From: Oceaniradius stylonematis
GTDB lineage: Bacteria; Pseudomonadota; Alphaproteobacteria; Rhizobiales; Rhizobiaceae
Direction: 5' to 3'
Length of the DNA stretch: 40,220 bases
Assembly: GCF_003149475.2 (NCBI RefSeq)
Contig: NZ_QFWV02000008.1
Coordinates: 48,674 to 88,893, forward strand
Made by a program: the position numbers and the translations under genes. Below are positions 7,511-15,524 of the stretch, in pieces. How positions within the stretch are numbered: position 1 is the stretch's first letter; every line of letters begins with the position of its first letter. Below the pieces are notes generated by a model. That model made no database searches. It saw nothing but the letters and a program-made list of their open reading frames with translations, and was not told where the DNA came from.

Positions 7511-8304
7511 CCCGCAAGCTCTGGTGGGGCGATTTCACCGCCCGGCAGTTCGAGGGCCTCGACCCCGAGCGGACCATCGCCGTCCTGCCCGTCGCGGCAA
7601 CCGAACAGCACGGCCCGCACCTGCCGGTCGCCACCGACCATGCGATCATGGAAGGCATGCTGGAGACCGTCTTCCCCCTGGTGCCCGACGATCTCGACGT
7701 GCGGTTCCTGCCGATCCAGTGCGCCGGCAAGTCCAACGAGCACATCCGCGTGCCGGGAACGCTGACCATCGGCGCGACGACGCTGATCGGCCATTGGAGC
7801 GATCTGGGCGATTCGATCGCCCGCGCCGGCATCAAAAAACTGGTGATCGTCAATTCGCACGGCGGAAACGAGGAGATCATGGGGATCGTCGCCCGCGAGA
7901 TGCGCGTCCGCCACGACATGCTTGCCGTCAAGACGAGCTGGATGCGCTTTGGCTTTCCCGACGGGCTCTATTCGGACACCGAGCGCCAGTTCGGCATCCA
8001 TGGCGGCGACGCCGAGACCTCCCTGATGCTGCATTTCCGGCCCGAAACCGTCGACATGGCCAAGGCGCGGGATTTTGCGTCCCGCACCGTCGAGGCCCGC
8101 GACACGTTCGACCATATCGCACCGCAGGGCACCCACGCCTGGGCATGGATCGCGTCGGACCTGCACCCCGAGGGCGTCGTCGGCGAAGCGACCCGCGCCA
8201 CGGCCGAAAAGGGCGCGGCAACCGCAAGGCATCAGGCAGAGGGATTTGTCGGCTTGCTGGCCGATGTGGGCAAGGCGAAGCTGGCCGACTGGCTGCACGG
8301 CTGA
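7507..8304 (+). CDS. Creatininase-family metal-dependent amidase
   Basis: A 265-residue protein of the creatininase superfamily. Motifs in order are ATEQHGPHLP (about 32-41, metal-binding Glu and His), VNSHGGNEE (about 116-124) and IHGGDAETS (about 161-169), which supplies the later metal-binding acid. Family members include creatinine amidohydrolase, FAPy deformylase and MftE, all acting on amide bonds with Zn or Mn. The length fits the family. Coupling to ridA and the nearby CodA-like deaminase suggest a ring-opening step on an N-heterocycle. A true creatininase activity cannot be claimed from motifs alone. Confidence 0.85.
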   Translation: MTRKLWWGDFTARQFEGLDPERTIAVLPVAATEQHGPHLPVATDHAIMEGMLETVFPLVPDDLDVRFLPIQCAGKSNEHIRVPGTLTIGATTLIGHWSDLGDSIARAGIKKLVIVNSHGGNEEIMGIVAREMRVRHDMLAVKTSWMRFGFPDGLYSDTERQFGIHGGDAETSLMLHFRPETVDMAKARDFASRTVEARDTFDHIAPQGTHAWAWIASDLHPEGVVGEATRATAEKGAATARHQAEGFVGLLADVGKAKLADWLHG

Positions 8305-8421
8305 CCAGGGAACGGGCACTCGCCGCCCAAAATTTCAGCAGATTGCGCGGGTCTTGCAGCCTTTCCCGGCGCGCGTCGCCGGTCTAGCATCGGTTCAAAG
8401 ACGATGCTCCGGGGACATGGC

Positions 8422-8724
8422 ATGCAACTGACACCACGCGAAAAGGATAAGCTGCTCGTCGCCATGGCCGCCGAAGTGGCGCGCAAGCGGCTGGCGCGCG
8501 GCGTCAGGCTCAACCACCCCGAAGCGATCGCGCTGATCACCGACTTCGTGGTCGAGGGCGCGCGCGACGGCCGCACCGTCGCCGACCTGATGGCCGCCGG
8601 CGCCCATGTGATCACGCGCGACCAGTGCATGGAGGGCGTGCCCGAAATGATCCACGACATCCAGGTCGAGGCGACCTTTCCCGACGGCACCAAGCTGGTG
8701 ACCGTCCACGAGCCGATCCGATGA
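8422..8724 (+). CDS. ureA: Urease gamma subunit
   Basis: 100 residues, the canonical UreA length, beginning [20 protein letters not shown] and containing the conserved [10 protein letters not shown] and the C-terminal [12 protein letters not shown]. UreA is the small structural subunit of the nickel urease that hydrolyses urea to ammonia and carbamate. The start fits other UreA proteins; an in-frame ATG 18 bases upstream adds residues not expected in the family. It begins 117 bases after the creatininase gene. No ureD lies upstream. A four-base ATGA overlap couples it to the small membrane-protein gene. Confidence 0.97.
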   Translation: MQLTPREKDKLLVAMAAEVARKRLARGVRLNHPEAIALITDFVVEGARDGRTVADLMAAGAHVITRDQCMEGVPEMIHDIQVEATFPDGTKLVTVHEPIR

Positions 8725-9017
8725 ACGAGCATGAGTACCCCTACAGCCTGATTATCCTTTGGGTTTCAATGCCACTCGGATTCTGGCTGAGCCGCTGGTT
8801 CCGTGACGACTGGCGGTTCTATCCAGTGAGTTTGGCACCGTTGGCCGTCGCCCTCATCAGTCGCTACAGCGGTCTTTTCGATTTCGCGCCGCTCAACCAT
8901 CCCCTGCCCGATCTTGGCAATATGGGTAACTCGGTTGTTTATGTTGGCGTCGCGGTCGCGCTCTCGGTGTGGCTGGGGATGCGCGTTCGAGACAGCAGAC
9001 AAAAGGACGAGCAATGA
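8721..9017 (+). CDS. Small three-span membrane protein between ureA and ureB
   Basis: 98 residues starting [20 protein letters not shown] with three hydrophobic segments: about 9-26, 34-52 and 68-86. The C-terminus is charged ([11 protein letters not shown]). It overlaps ureA and ureB by four bases each (ATGA at both ends), so it is translated as part of the urease operon. I do not recognise a family. Its place suggests a membrane role linked to urease (urea, ammonia or nickel passage), but nothing in the sequence proves that. Confidence 0.75.
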   Translation: MNEHEYPYSLIILWVSMPLGFWLSRWFRDDWRFYPVSLAPLAVALISRYSGLFDFAPLNHPLPDLGNMGNSVVYVGVAVALSVWLGMRVRDSRQKDEQ

Positions 9018-9319
9018 TCCCCGGTGAAGTCACCACACCCGACACCGATATCGAGCTCAATGCCGGCGTGGAGACAATCACGCTGACCGTCGCCAACACC
9101 GGCGACCGGCCCGTGCAGGTGGGTTCGCACTATCATTTCTTCGAGACCAATCCGGCGCTCGAGTTCGACCGTGAGGCCGCACGCGGCTGCCGGCTGGACA
9201 TTGCCGCCGGCACCGCCGTCCGCTTCGAGCCCGGCCAGACTCGCGACGTCACGCTGATCCATATCGGCGGCAATCACGAGGTCTATGGCTTCCGCAAGAT
9301 GATCATGGGGAGCCTGTGA
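9014..9319 (+). CDS. ureB: Urease beta subunit
   Basis: 101 residues beginning [18 protein letters not shown]. It contains [19 protein letters not shown], the hallmark of UreB, and ends [10 protein letters not shown]. UreB is the second structural subunit and packs with UreA and UreC into the (ABC)3 trimer. The ATG overlaps the previous stop (ATGA), and the stop overlaps the next start. Confidence 0.97.
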   Translation: MIPGEVTTPDTDIELNAGVETITLTVANTGDRPVQVGSHYHFFETNPALEFDREAARGCRLDIAAGTAVRFEPGQTRDVTLIHIGGNHEVYGFRKMIMGSL

Positions 9320-9726
9320 TGCGCCTGCCGGTCGCCGTCGCGCTGTGCCTTGCCGCCCTGCCCGCCGCGGCGCAGGACTGGGACTGCGACAAACCGGCCG
9401 ACCTGCCCCAACAAGGCATGAATTGGTGCGCATATCAGGACTGGCAGCGTGCGGACCGGGCGCTGAACGTCGCCTGGCCGCTGGTGGTCGAAAAGGCCAA
9501 GGCGCTGGACGAGATCAACCGCGAATATCATCCCGAACAGGCCAATTTTCACGACAATCTGCTCAAGGCCCAACGCGCATGGATCGACTATCGCGATGGC
9601 CATTGCGGCGCCGAGGGCGCGCAATATACCGGCGGCTCCATCCGCCCGCTGATCGAGAATTCCTGCAAGGCGCAGATGACGCGCATGCGGACCGAAGAAC
9701 TGTTGCTGCTGCTGGAGGAGGGGTGA
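9319..9726 (+). CDS. Secreted LprI/DUF1311-like protein in the urease operon
   Basis: 135 residues with a signal peptide ([20 protein letters not shown]) and a mature part with Cys residues in WDCDKP, NWCAYQ, DGHCGAE and NSCKAQ, which can pair. LKAQRAWIDYRDGHC followed by GGSIRPLI is the LprI-like (DUF1311) pattern; LprI of mycobacteria inhibits lysozyme. The start is the ATG inside TGATG at the ureB stop; a GTG one codon earlier is also possible. Such genes are reported between urease structural genes in rhizobia, but their role in urease function is unknown. Confidence 0.8.
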   Translation: MRLPVAVALCLAALPAAAQDWDCDKPADLPQQGMNWCAYQDWQRADRALNVAWPLVVEKAKALDEINREYHPEQANFHDNLLKAQRAWIDYRDGHCGAEGAQYTGGSIRPLIENSCKAQMTRMRTEELLLLLEEG

Positions 9727-9735
9727 CGGGTGTTC

Positions 9736-9764
9736 TTGACGCCACGCATCGGGTGCCTTACTTT
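9736..9764 (+). promoter_or_regulatory. Sigma-70-type promoter of the vapBC-like pair
   Basis: TTGACG and TACTTT are separated by exactly 17 bases, followed by an AT-rich stretch (TTTTTATAAGAAATG) unlike the GC-rich surroundings. AAGGAG then lies five bases before the antitoxin ATG. This suggests that the toxin-antitoxin pair, and perhaps ureC, is transcribed independently of the upstream urease genes. Confidence 0.6.
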
Positions 9765-9788
9765 TTATAAGAAATGTAAGGAGTTTGA

Positions 9789-10067
9789 ATGACCGTATCT
9801 GCGAAGATCACATCCAAAGGCCAGGTCACGCTGCCGGTGGAATTGCGCCGGTCGCTGGGCTTGAAGCCCGGCGATCAGGTCGATTTCCGACGGACTTCAG
9901 AAGGCAACTACGAACTGGTTGCACGGACGAAGTCGTTCGAGGATCTGCATGGGATCATCGAGGTGGACGGCCGGCCACCAACAGCTGATGATATCGTCGA
10001 CATCGTTCATCGGGCACGCATCGATCGTGCCGAGCACATTGTCTCGCGCCTGAAAGACGACCAGTGA
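9789..10067 (+). CDS. vapB: AbrB/MazE-type antitoxin (VapB)
   Basis: 92 residues with an N-terminal SpoVT-AbrB DNA-binding domain: AKITSKGQVTLPVELRRSLG, then LKPGDQVDFRRT. The C-terminal half, rich in charged residues, would wrap the toxin. AbrB-type antitoxins bind their own promoter together with the toxin. A strong ribosome-binding site (AAGGAG) fixes the start. The stop overlaps the toxin start (GTGA). The pair is inserted between the LprI-like gene and ureC in the same orientation. Confidence 0.88.
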   Translation: MTVSAKITSKGQVTLPVELRRSLGLKPGDQVDFRRTSEGNYELVARTKSFEDLHGIIEVDGRPPTADDIVDIVHRARIDRAEHIVSRLKDDQ

Positions 10068-10435
10068 CCGGCCTTGATACGAACGTGCTGCTCGGCTGGC
10101 TGCTGAACCGCCGGTCGAAATTGCCAGGCGGCGGTCCCTTTCGGATCAGCCTGATCGTTCTTGTCGAGCTTGTCTGGGTTTTGCAGAGCCAGTTCCGCAA
10201 CTCTCGTTCCGAGATTGCGTCGATCATTGAAACGCTCCTCCAGATTCCGGACGTTGACGTTGCCGGCCGCGACGCCGTCAAAGCCGCGCTGGACGATTTC
10301 CGCGACGGTGGCGCGGATTTTGCCGACTATTTGATCGGCCACGACAACGCACTGTCCGGCTGCGAGACGACGTGGACCTGTGACCGGAAAGCCGGCCGAA
10401 ACCCTCGCTTCACCCTCCTCCAAATGGAAAACTGA
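10064..10435 (+). CDS. vapC: PIN-domain ribonuclease toxin (VapC)
   Basis: 123 residues with a GTG start overlapping the antitoxin stop. PIN-domain acidic residues are visible: Asp in [13 protein letters not shown] (residue 5), Glu in [11 protein letters not shown] (about 41) and Asp in [10 protein letters not shown] (about 85-88). The C-terminus [20 protein letters not shown] matches the usual VapC ending. VapC toxins cleave tRNA or rRNA when free of VapB. The ureC ATG begins two bases after this stop, so ureC translation or transcription may depend on this unit. Confidence 0.88.
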   Translation: MTGLDTNVLLGWLLNRRSKLPGGGPFRISLIVLVELVWVLQSQFRNSRSEIASIIETLLQIPDVDVAGRDAVKAALDDFRDGGADFADYLIGHDNALSGCETTWTCDRKAGRNPRFTLLQMEN

Positions 10436-10436
10436 C

Positions 10437-12149
10437 ATGCCCGCCCGCATTTCCCGCGCCGCCTATGCCGACATGTTCGGCCCCACCACAGGCGACAAGG
10501 TGCGCCTGGCCGACACCGAACTGTTCATCGAGGTGGAAAACGACTTCACCACCTATGGCGAAGAGGTGAAGTTCGGCGGCGGCAAGGTGATCCGCGACGG
10601 TATGGGGCAATCGCAGGTGACCCGTCATGACGGTGCGGTCGACACCGTCATCACCAACGCGCTGATCGTCGATGTCACCGGCATCTACAAGGCCGATGTC
10701 GGCCTGAAGGACGGGCGCATCGCCGCCATCGGCAAGGCCGGCAATCCCGACACCCAGTCGGGCGTCGACATCATCATCGGCCCGGGCACCGAGGCGATCG
10801 CCGGCGAAGGCAGAATATTGACCGCCGGCGGGTTCGACAGCCACATCCATTTCATCTGCCCGCAGCAGATCGACGATGCGCTGATGTCTGGCGTGACGAC
10901 CATGCTCGGCGGTGGCACCGGCCCCGCGCACGGCTCGCTCGCCACCACCTGCACGCCCGGGCCCTGGCACATCGGCCGGATGATCCAGTCCGCCGATGCT
11001 TTCCCGATGAACCTTGCCTTTGCCGGCAAGGGCAACGCCTCCCTGCCAGCGGCCCTTGAGGAACAGGTGCTGGGCGGCGCCTGCGCGCTGAAGCTGCACG
11101 AGGATTGGGGCACGACGCCGGCCGCCATCGATTGCTGCCTGAAGGTGGCCGACGCGTTCGACGTGCAGGTCATGATCCACACCGACACGCTGAACGAGAG
11201 CGGATTTGTGGAATCCACCATCGAGGCGATCCATGGCCGCACCATCCATGCCTTCCACACCGAGGGCGCCGGCGGCGGGCACGCGCCGGACATCATCAAG
11301 ATCTGCGGCCTGCCGAACGTGCTGCCGTCCTCGACCAACCCGACGCGGCCCTACACGGTCAACACGATCGATGAGCATCTCGACATGCTCATGGTCTGCC
11401 ATCACCTCGACAACAACATTCCCGAAGATGTGGCGTTCGCCGAGAGCCGCATCCGCAAGGAGACCATCGCCGCCGAGGACATTCTGCATGATATGGGCGC
11501 GTTCTCCATCATCGCGTCCGACAGCCAGGCGATGGGCCGCGTCGGCGAAGTGGTCATCCGCACCTGGCAGACCGCCGACAAGATGAAGCGCCAGCGCGGC
11601 GCCCTGCCCGAGGAGCAGGGCGACAACGACAATTTCCGCGTCCGGCGCTACATCGCCAAATACACGATCAACCCGGCCATCGCGCATGGTATCTCGAACG
11701 AGATCGGCTCCATCGAAGTCGGCAAGCGCGCCGATCTGGTGCTGTGGGACACGGCATTCTTCGGCGTCAAGCCGGCGATGATCCTGCTCGGCGGCTCGAT
11801 CGTCGCCGCCCCCATGGGCGATCCGAACGCCTCGATCCCGACGCCTCAGCCGGTCCATTACCGGCCGATGTTCGGCGCCTTCGGCAAGGCGCTGACCAAT
11901 TCCTCGGTGACCTTCGTTTCCAAGGCGGCGATCGAGGACGGCCTTGCCCACAAGCTGGAAACGGCAAAGGAAATGGTCGCGGTCGATAATGTGCGCGGCG
12001 GCATTTCCAAGGCCGATCTCAGGCTCAACGATGCAACGCCGACGGTCGAAGTTGACCCGGAAACCTACGAGGTCCGCGCGGACGGCGAGTTGCTCACCTG
12101 CGAGCCGGCGGGCGTTTTGCCCATGGCGCAGCGATATTTCCTGTTCTGA
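10437..12149 (+). CDS. ureC: Urease alpha (catalytic) subunit
   Basis: 570 residues, the canonical length, starting [20 protein letters not shown]. All nickel-site features are present: the His pair in [12 protein letters not shown], the lysine to be carbamylated in LKLHEDWG, His in [12 protein letters not shown] and [14 protein letters not shown], the flap [12 protein letters not shown], and Asp in [12 protein letters not shown]. It hydrolyses urea to ammonia and carbamate in the cytoplasm. An in-frame start 57 bases upstream lies inside vapC and would add residues not found in UreC. It is separated from ureA and ureB by the LprI-like gene and the toxin-antitoxin pair. Confidence 0.98.
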   Translation: MPARISRAAYADMFGPTTGDKVRLADTELFIEVENDFTTYGEEVKFGGGKVIRDGMGQSQVTRHDGAVDTVITNALIVDVTGIYKADVGLKDGRIAAIGKAGNPDTQSGVDIIIGPGTEAIAGEGRILTAGGFDSHIHFICPQQIDDALMSGVTTMLGGGTGPAHGSLATTCTPGPWHIGRMIQSADAFPMNLAFAGKGNASLPAALEEQVLGGACALKLHEDWGTTPAAIDCCLKVADAFDVQVMIHTDTLNESGFVESTIEAIHGRTIHAFHTEGAGGGHAPDIIKICGLPNVLPSSTNPTRPYTVNTIDEHLDMLMVCHHLDNNIPEDVAFAESRIRKETIAAEDILHDMGAFSIIASDSQAMGRVGEVVIRTWQTADKMKRQRGALPEEQGDNDNFRVRRYIAKYTINPAIAHGISNEIGSIEVGKRADLVLWDTAFFGVKPAMILLGGSIVAAPMGDPNASIPTPQPVHYRPMFGAFGKALTNSSVTFVSKAAIEDGLAHKLETAKEMVAVDNVRGGISKADLRLNDATPTVEVDPETYEVRADGELLTCEPAGVLPMAQRYFLF

Positions 12150-12202
12150 GGGAGCGCGCGCTGACCAATTCCCAACCGACCCCGGTTGCGATAGAATGAG
12201 GC

Positions 12203-12664
12203 ATGAACAAGCACGCCCGTCTCGAAAAGCCTCGCGCCTATGATGCGGACTATTACGGCTGGACCCTGGACCAGGCGGCGGCCGTGCGCGCCGGGCGTTT
12301 CGACCTGGTGGACCGCGAGAACCTTGCCGAGGAGATCGAAAGCTTGGGCAAGAGCGAAAAACGCGAAATCGAAAACCGGCTGGTATTGGTCCTCCTTCAT
12401 CTTCTCAAATGGCAGTTCCAACCGGAGAAACGAAAAGGCGGATGGGAAGCGAGCATCCAGATTCAGCGCAAGAGCCTCAGCAAGCTTTTGCAAGAGAATC
12501 CGAGCCTCAGGCACTATCCGGGCGAGGAGCTGGATGACAGCTATGTAAAGGCCCGCCTTGCCGCCGAAAAGGAAACCGGAATCGCCTATGAAGCCTTCCC
12601 GGACGACTGCCCGTACACGGTCGAACAGGTCCTCGACGACGCGTTCCTGCCCGACGGGGCCTGA
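12203..12664 (+). CDS. DUF29-domain protein
   Basis: 153 residues with the DUF29 pattern: YDADYYGWTLDQAAAVRAGR, FDLVDRENLAEEIESLGKSE, a helical HLLKWQFQPE segment and a C-terminal half with Pro/Glu-rich helices (YEAFPDDCPYTVEQVLDDAF). DUF29 proteins are small helical proteins common in cyanobacteria and alphaproteobacteria, and their function is unknown. The ATG lies 53 bases after ureC. No link to urease activity is known; it may be cargo acquired in this operon. Confidence 0.8.
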   Translation: MNKHARLEKPRAYDADYYGWTLDQAAAVRAGRFDLVDRENLAEEIESLGKSEKREIENRLVLVLLHLLKWQFQPEKRKGGWEASIQIQRKSLSKLLQENPSLRHYPGEELDDSYVKARLAAEKETGIAYEAFPDDCPYTVEQVLDDAFLPDGA

Positions 12665-12744
12665 ATCCTGAGAAAAACTCGGCGCCCACCGCCGCAACCT
12701 TCGCATCTACAAGGCGTTTAGAACCCGTTCGAAGGAGGCTTCCG

Positions 12745-13203
12745 ATGACAGACAAGATCACGCTCAAGCACGACGGATGGCTGGTCGTCGCCGATGGCGA
12801 AAAGGCGCTGTTCCTGCGTAACGAAGGCGACGAGAAGTTCCCCAACCTCGAAGTCTTCCGCGAGAAGGAGCAGGACAATCCGCCCAATCGCGAGCAGGCG
12901 GCCAACAGGCGGGGACGGTTCAATGACGGCCCCAATGTCCACCGCAGCGCCGTCGACGACACGGACTGGCACCAGTTGGGCAAGGACCGGTTCGCCGCCG
13001 AACTGGCCGATATCCTCTACAAGCAGGCCCACAAGGGCCGGTTCGAGCAGCTTATCCTTGTCGCCGCGCCAGGCGTATTGGGCCAGATGCGCAAGGAACT
13101 GCATCAGGAGGTCACCGGCCGCATCGTCGGCGAAGTGGACAAGGATCTGACCAACCACCCGGTCGGCGAAATCGAGAAGCTGGTGCTGCACTCGGAAGGC
13201 TAG
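12745..13203 (+). CDS. Host attachment protein family (baeRF-like)
   Basis: 152 residues matching the 'host attachment' family related to bacterial archaeo-eukaryotic release factor-like domains. Features are WLVVADGEKALFLRNEGDE at the N-terminus (the ADxxxA-type strand), a basic NRRGRFND linker, FAAELADILYKQAHKGRFEQ, then LILVAAPGVLGQMRKELHQE, and DKDLTNHPVGEIEKLV at the end. AAGGAGG lies ahead of the ATG. The molecular function is not established; relatives were named from plant-attachment phenotypes in agrobacteria. It stands alone between DUF29 and an unknown gene. Confidence 0.8.
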   Translation: MTDKITLKHDGWLVVADGEKALFLRNEGDEKFPNLEVFREKEQDNPPNREQAANRRGRFNDGPNVHRSAVDDTDWHQLGKDRFAAELADILYKQAHKGRFEQLILVAAPGVLGQMRKELHQEVTGRIVGEVDKDLTNHPVGEIEKLVLHSEG

Positions 13204-13235
13204 GAAAAGCGCGCCGGACCGCTTATGCCGGAACC

Positions 13236-14006
13236 ATGTCCGTGCGCTTTGCCTCCCGCGATCATGCCTTCGACGGCTACCCTTGGCTGGCGCACCATGT
13301 CCACGCCTGGCAAAGCCAGGCCCTCGATCCCTCGGCCGACCGGTTCGAGCCGGGCGACGAGGTCTTCATGGAGCTGGACGACGAAGACGCGACCGTCCTC
13401 ACCGAGGCCCTCGCCAGCCAGCTCAACCGGGAGCACGAAGCGCAACTGGCCGCACTGCGCGACGATTTTCGCGGCCCGCTGCGCGACGGCAAAAGCATCG
13501 CGTTCACCGTCGCCGAACCGCCCGGCGCAACGCCCGAACAAAGCGCTGCCATGGCCGGACCGGCGCTCAGCGACCTGTGCCGGGCGCTTGGGTGCGACGA
13601 AGTCGCGATCCTGCCCATGACGCGCAGGCCCATCCTCGTGCAGCGGAACAAAGCCAGCGAGACCGCCCACGAAACGCTGCAGGCATTGGGACTGAAGCCG
13701 GATTTCGATGGCGCCATGATCGGCGCCCCCGATGCCATCGCCCCGTTCGTCGGCCCGCTTTTCCGGATCGCGCGTTGCAATGCATCCGCGCCCTATATCG
13801 CCTTCGGCATGAAGGGATTGGCGGTCGCCGGCGCCTTCTGCAAACATGTCAATTTTCACTTCGACAGCTACGATCGGGGCGACGCGGACCGTCTGTCGCA
13901 TGCGCTCGCCGGATGCGGCTTTGCCGTGCCCGATGACGGCATATGCGGCGAACGGTTCTCGGAAACCGGCGCCATCGAAGGCCGGCGGCTGGATCTGAAC
14001 CCTTAG
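13236..14006 (+). CDS. Unrecognised 256-residue protein
   Basis: I do not recognise this protein. It has no signal peptide or membrane span and is rich in acidic residues in the first third (EPGDEVFMELDDEDATVLTE). Later segments look like an alpha/beta domain (KSIAFTVAEPPGATPEQSAA, then LGCDEVAILPMTRRPILVQR and a C-terminal HVNFHFDSYDRGDADRLSHA). Codon use matches its neighbours and no other frame competes convincingly, so it is probably real. The ATG lacks a clear ribosome-binding site. It is 32 bases after the previous gene. Confidence 0.6.
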   Translation: MSVRFASRDHAFDGYPWLAHHVHAWQSQALDPSADRFEPGDEVFMELDDEDATVLTEALASQLNREHEAQLAALRDDFRGPLRDGKSIAFTVAEPPGATPEQSAAMAGPALSDLCRALGCDEVAILPMTRRPILVQRNKASETAHETLQALGLKPDFDGAMIGAPDAIAPFVGPLFRIARCNASAPYIAFGMKGLAVAGAFCKHVNFHFDSYDRGDADRLSHALAGCGFAVPDDGICGERFSETGAIEGRRLDLNP

Positions 14007-14089
14007 ACAATCCGGCCACCGCCGCCGCCGCGCCGCAAGGATGTCTTCGACCATGCGTTTTGCGCATGGCAGACCTGCGCCGGCGATCC

Positions 14090-14106
14090 TTGCTGCGATG
14101 CAGCAA
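14090..14106. promoter_or_regulatory. CTGC-N3-GCAG dyad upstream of the 58-codon gene
   Basis: TTGCTGC-GAT-GCAGCAA is a perfect inverted repeat with 7-bp arms. The core CTGC-N3-GCAG resembles the binding motif reported for PhaR, the polyhydroxyalkanoate regulator of alphaproteobacteria. A second pair, ATGCC (14108-14112) and GGCAT (14122-14126), follows directly. Both lie just before the small gene at 14142. Regulation by PhaR is inference. Confidence 0.4.
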
Positions 14107-14141
14107 CATGCCTATCTGTCTGGCATAGAAAGGAAAAGTCC

Positions 14142-14318
14142 ATGCCGAGCCCAAATGCCCGTTCGTTCTTCCATCCCGTCGGACGCTTCATGCGCGGTGC
14201 CGCTGAGACCATCGAGTTCGCACGCAAGGCCCACGCCATCACACAGACCCCTGACGATGTTTTCGCCGCCCGCGGCACCACCCGGCAGGCTGCCCTGCGC
14301 GAGCTGATCGACCAGTAA
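14142..14318 (+). CDS. Small 58-residue protein, family not recognised
   Basis: An open frame of 58 codons with AAAGGAAAAG ahead of the ATG. The protein starts MPSPNARSFFHPVGRFMRGA, then has a helical segment (ETIEFARKAHAI) and ends RGTTRQAALRELIDQ. It has no signal peptide. The good ribosome-binding site, dense codon use and dyad upstream support a real gene. The C-terminal 'ARGTTR' pattern recalls other small alphaproteobacterial proteins, but I cannot assign a family. Confidence 0.6.
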   Translation: MPSPNARSFFHPVGRFMRGAAETIEFARKAHAITQTPDDVFAARGTTRQAALRELIDQ

Positions 14319-14368
14319 CGGCAATTGATCGTCTGGACGCCCGTGGCGATCTGGTGTTGTCTCGTGCC

Positions 14369-14872
14369 ATGACCGAGGCCCCTTCTTCTTTGCCCACCTG
14401 CTGGTCCATCGCCCGAACCTTCGACAATCCCGCCGGCACCATCACGCTCGATGAGACCGCGCGCCACCGGCGGCGCGTGAAGATGGTGGCCGACAATGGC
14501 GTGGCGTTCCTGCTCGACCTGCCCGTAGCGCGGCTCCTGCGCCATGGCGACGGTCTGGTTCTGGACGATGGCCGCATCATCGAGGTGCGCGCCGAAGCCG
14601 AACCGCTGATCGAGGTGCGCGGCCGCGATCCGCGCCATCTTCTGGCGCTCGCCTGGCAGATCGGCAACCGGCATCTGGCCGCGCAGATCGAGCCTGACCG
14701 CATCCTGATCCGCCATGATCATGTGATCGCCGAGATGCTGGCAGGCCTTGGCGCAACGCTCACCGAGGTGAGCGAACCGTTCGATCCCGAAGGCGGCGCC
14801 TATGGCGATGCGCACGCATCGCACCATCACCATCATCACGGCGATCACGATCATGGCCACAGCCATGACTGA
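14369..14872 (+). CDS. ureE: Urease accessory nickel metallochaperone
   Basis: 167 residues. The N-terminal peptide-binding domain includes GTITLDETARHRRRVKMVAD and LLDLPVARLLRHGDGLVLDD. The C-terminal metal-binding domain has IGNRHLAAQIEPDRILIRHD, with the conserved His of UreE, and ends in a His-rich tail containing six consecutive His and further His/Asp pairs. UreE delivers nickel to the UreG-containing activation complex. It overlaps ureF by eight bases. Confidence 0.95.
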   Translation: MTEAPSSLPTCWSIARTFDNPAGTITLDETARHRRRVKMVADNGVAFLLDLPVARLLRHGDGLVLDDGRIIEVRAEAEPLIEVRGRDPRHLLALAWQIGNRHLAAQIEPDRILIRHDHVIAEMLAGLGATLTEVSEPFDPEGGAYGDAHASHHHHHHGDHDHGHSHD

Positions 14873-15524
14873 CACCACCGCCCTGATCCGGCTGATGAGC
14901 TGGCTTTCACCGGTCTTTCCGACCGGTGGATTTGCCTATTCGGCCGGGCTCGAACAGGCCGTCGCCGACGGCGCGGTAACGAACGCCGCGTCGCTCCATG
15001 GCTGGATCGCCACCACGCTCGTCCACGGCGCGCCATGGAACGACGCGGTCCTTCTCGCCGAAGCCCATCGCGCGTCGGACAATCTCGACGACATCGCGGA
15101 CCTCGCCGAACTGGGCCGCGCGCTCTGCGTCTCCGCCGAACGCCGCCGTGAAACCGTCGACCAGGGCGCCGCCTTCCTCGATGCCGCCGCGCACTGGTTC
15201 GGTCCCGGCGCCCTGCCGCCGCGCGAAACGCCCCTGCCCGTCGCCATTGGCGCAGCGGCCGGCCTTGCCGGCATCGATGCCGAAGCCGCCCTTGCCGCCT
15301 TTCTCAACACGCTGGTCACCAACCAGCTCCAATGCGCCATCCGGCTTTCGGTCACGGGCCAGACCGGCGCGGCCCAGATCCTTGCCGCGCTCGAGCCGTC
15401 AGTCGCCGACATGGCGCGCCGCGCCGCTGCTGCGACAACGGATGATCTTGGCGGCAGCGCGTTTGGCGCCGATATTGCATCCATGACCCACGAAACACTT
15501 CAACCGCGGCTGTTCCTGTCATGA
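14865..15524 (+). CDS. ureF: Urease accessory protein UreF
   Basis: 219 residues, the usual UreF size, starting [20 protein letters not shown] with the hallmark [16 protein letters not shown]. Longer in-frame starts translate the ureE His-tail region in another frame and were rejected. UreF links UreG to the apo-urease-UreD complex and gates carbamylation and nickel insertion. Its partner UreD is not found in this window. Confidence 0.95.
   Translation: MTDTTALIRLMSWLSPVFPTGGFAYSAGLEQAVADGAVTNAASLHGWIATTLVHGAPWNDAVLLAEAHRASDNLDDIADLAELGRALCVSAERRRETVDQGAAFLDAAAHWFGPGALPPRETPLPVAIGAAAGLAGIDAEAALAAFLNTLVTNQLQCAIRLSVTGQTGAAQILAALEPSVADMARRAAAATTDDLGGSAFGADIASMTHETLQPRLFLS

Noticed and set aside
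7507-8304. Naming the enzyme as a true creatininase
   Set aside because: The superfamily motifs are present, but members have varied substrates, and no creatinase, sarcosine or N-carbamoylsarcosine genes accompany it.
10410-11951. Long open frame on the strand opposite ureC
   Set aside because: It mirrors the third-codon-position GC of ureC and its translation is rich in Arg, Gly, Asp and His without any domain. The same applies to the long antisense frames opposite the ABC-2 transporter (16132-18231), the DUF294 gene (35096-37213) and the symporter (32957-35041).
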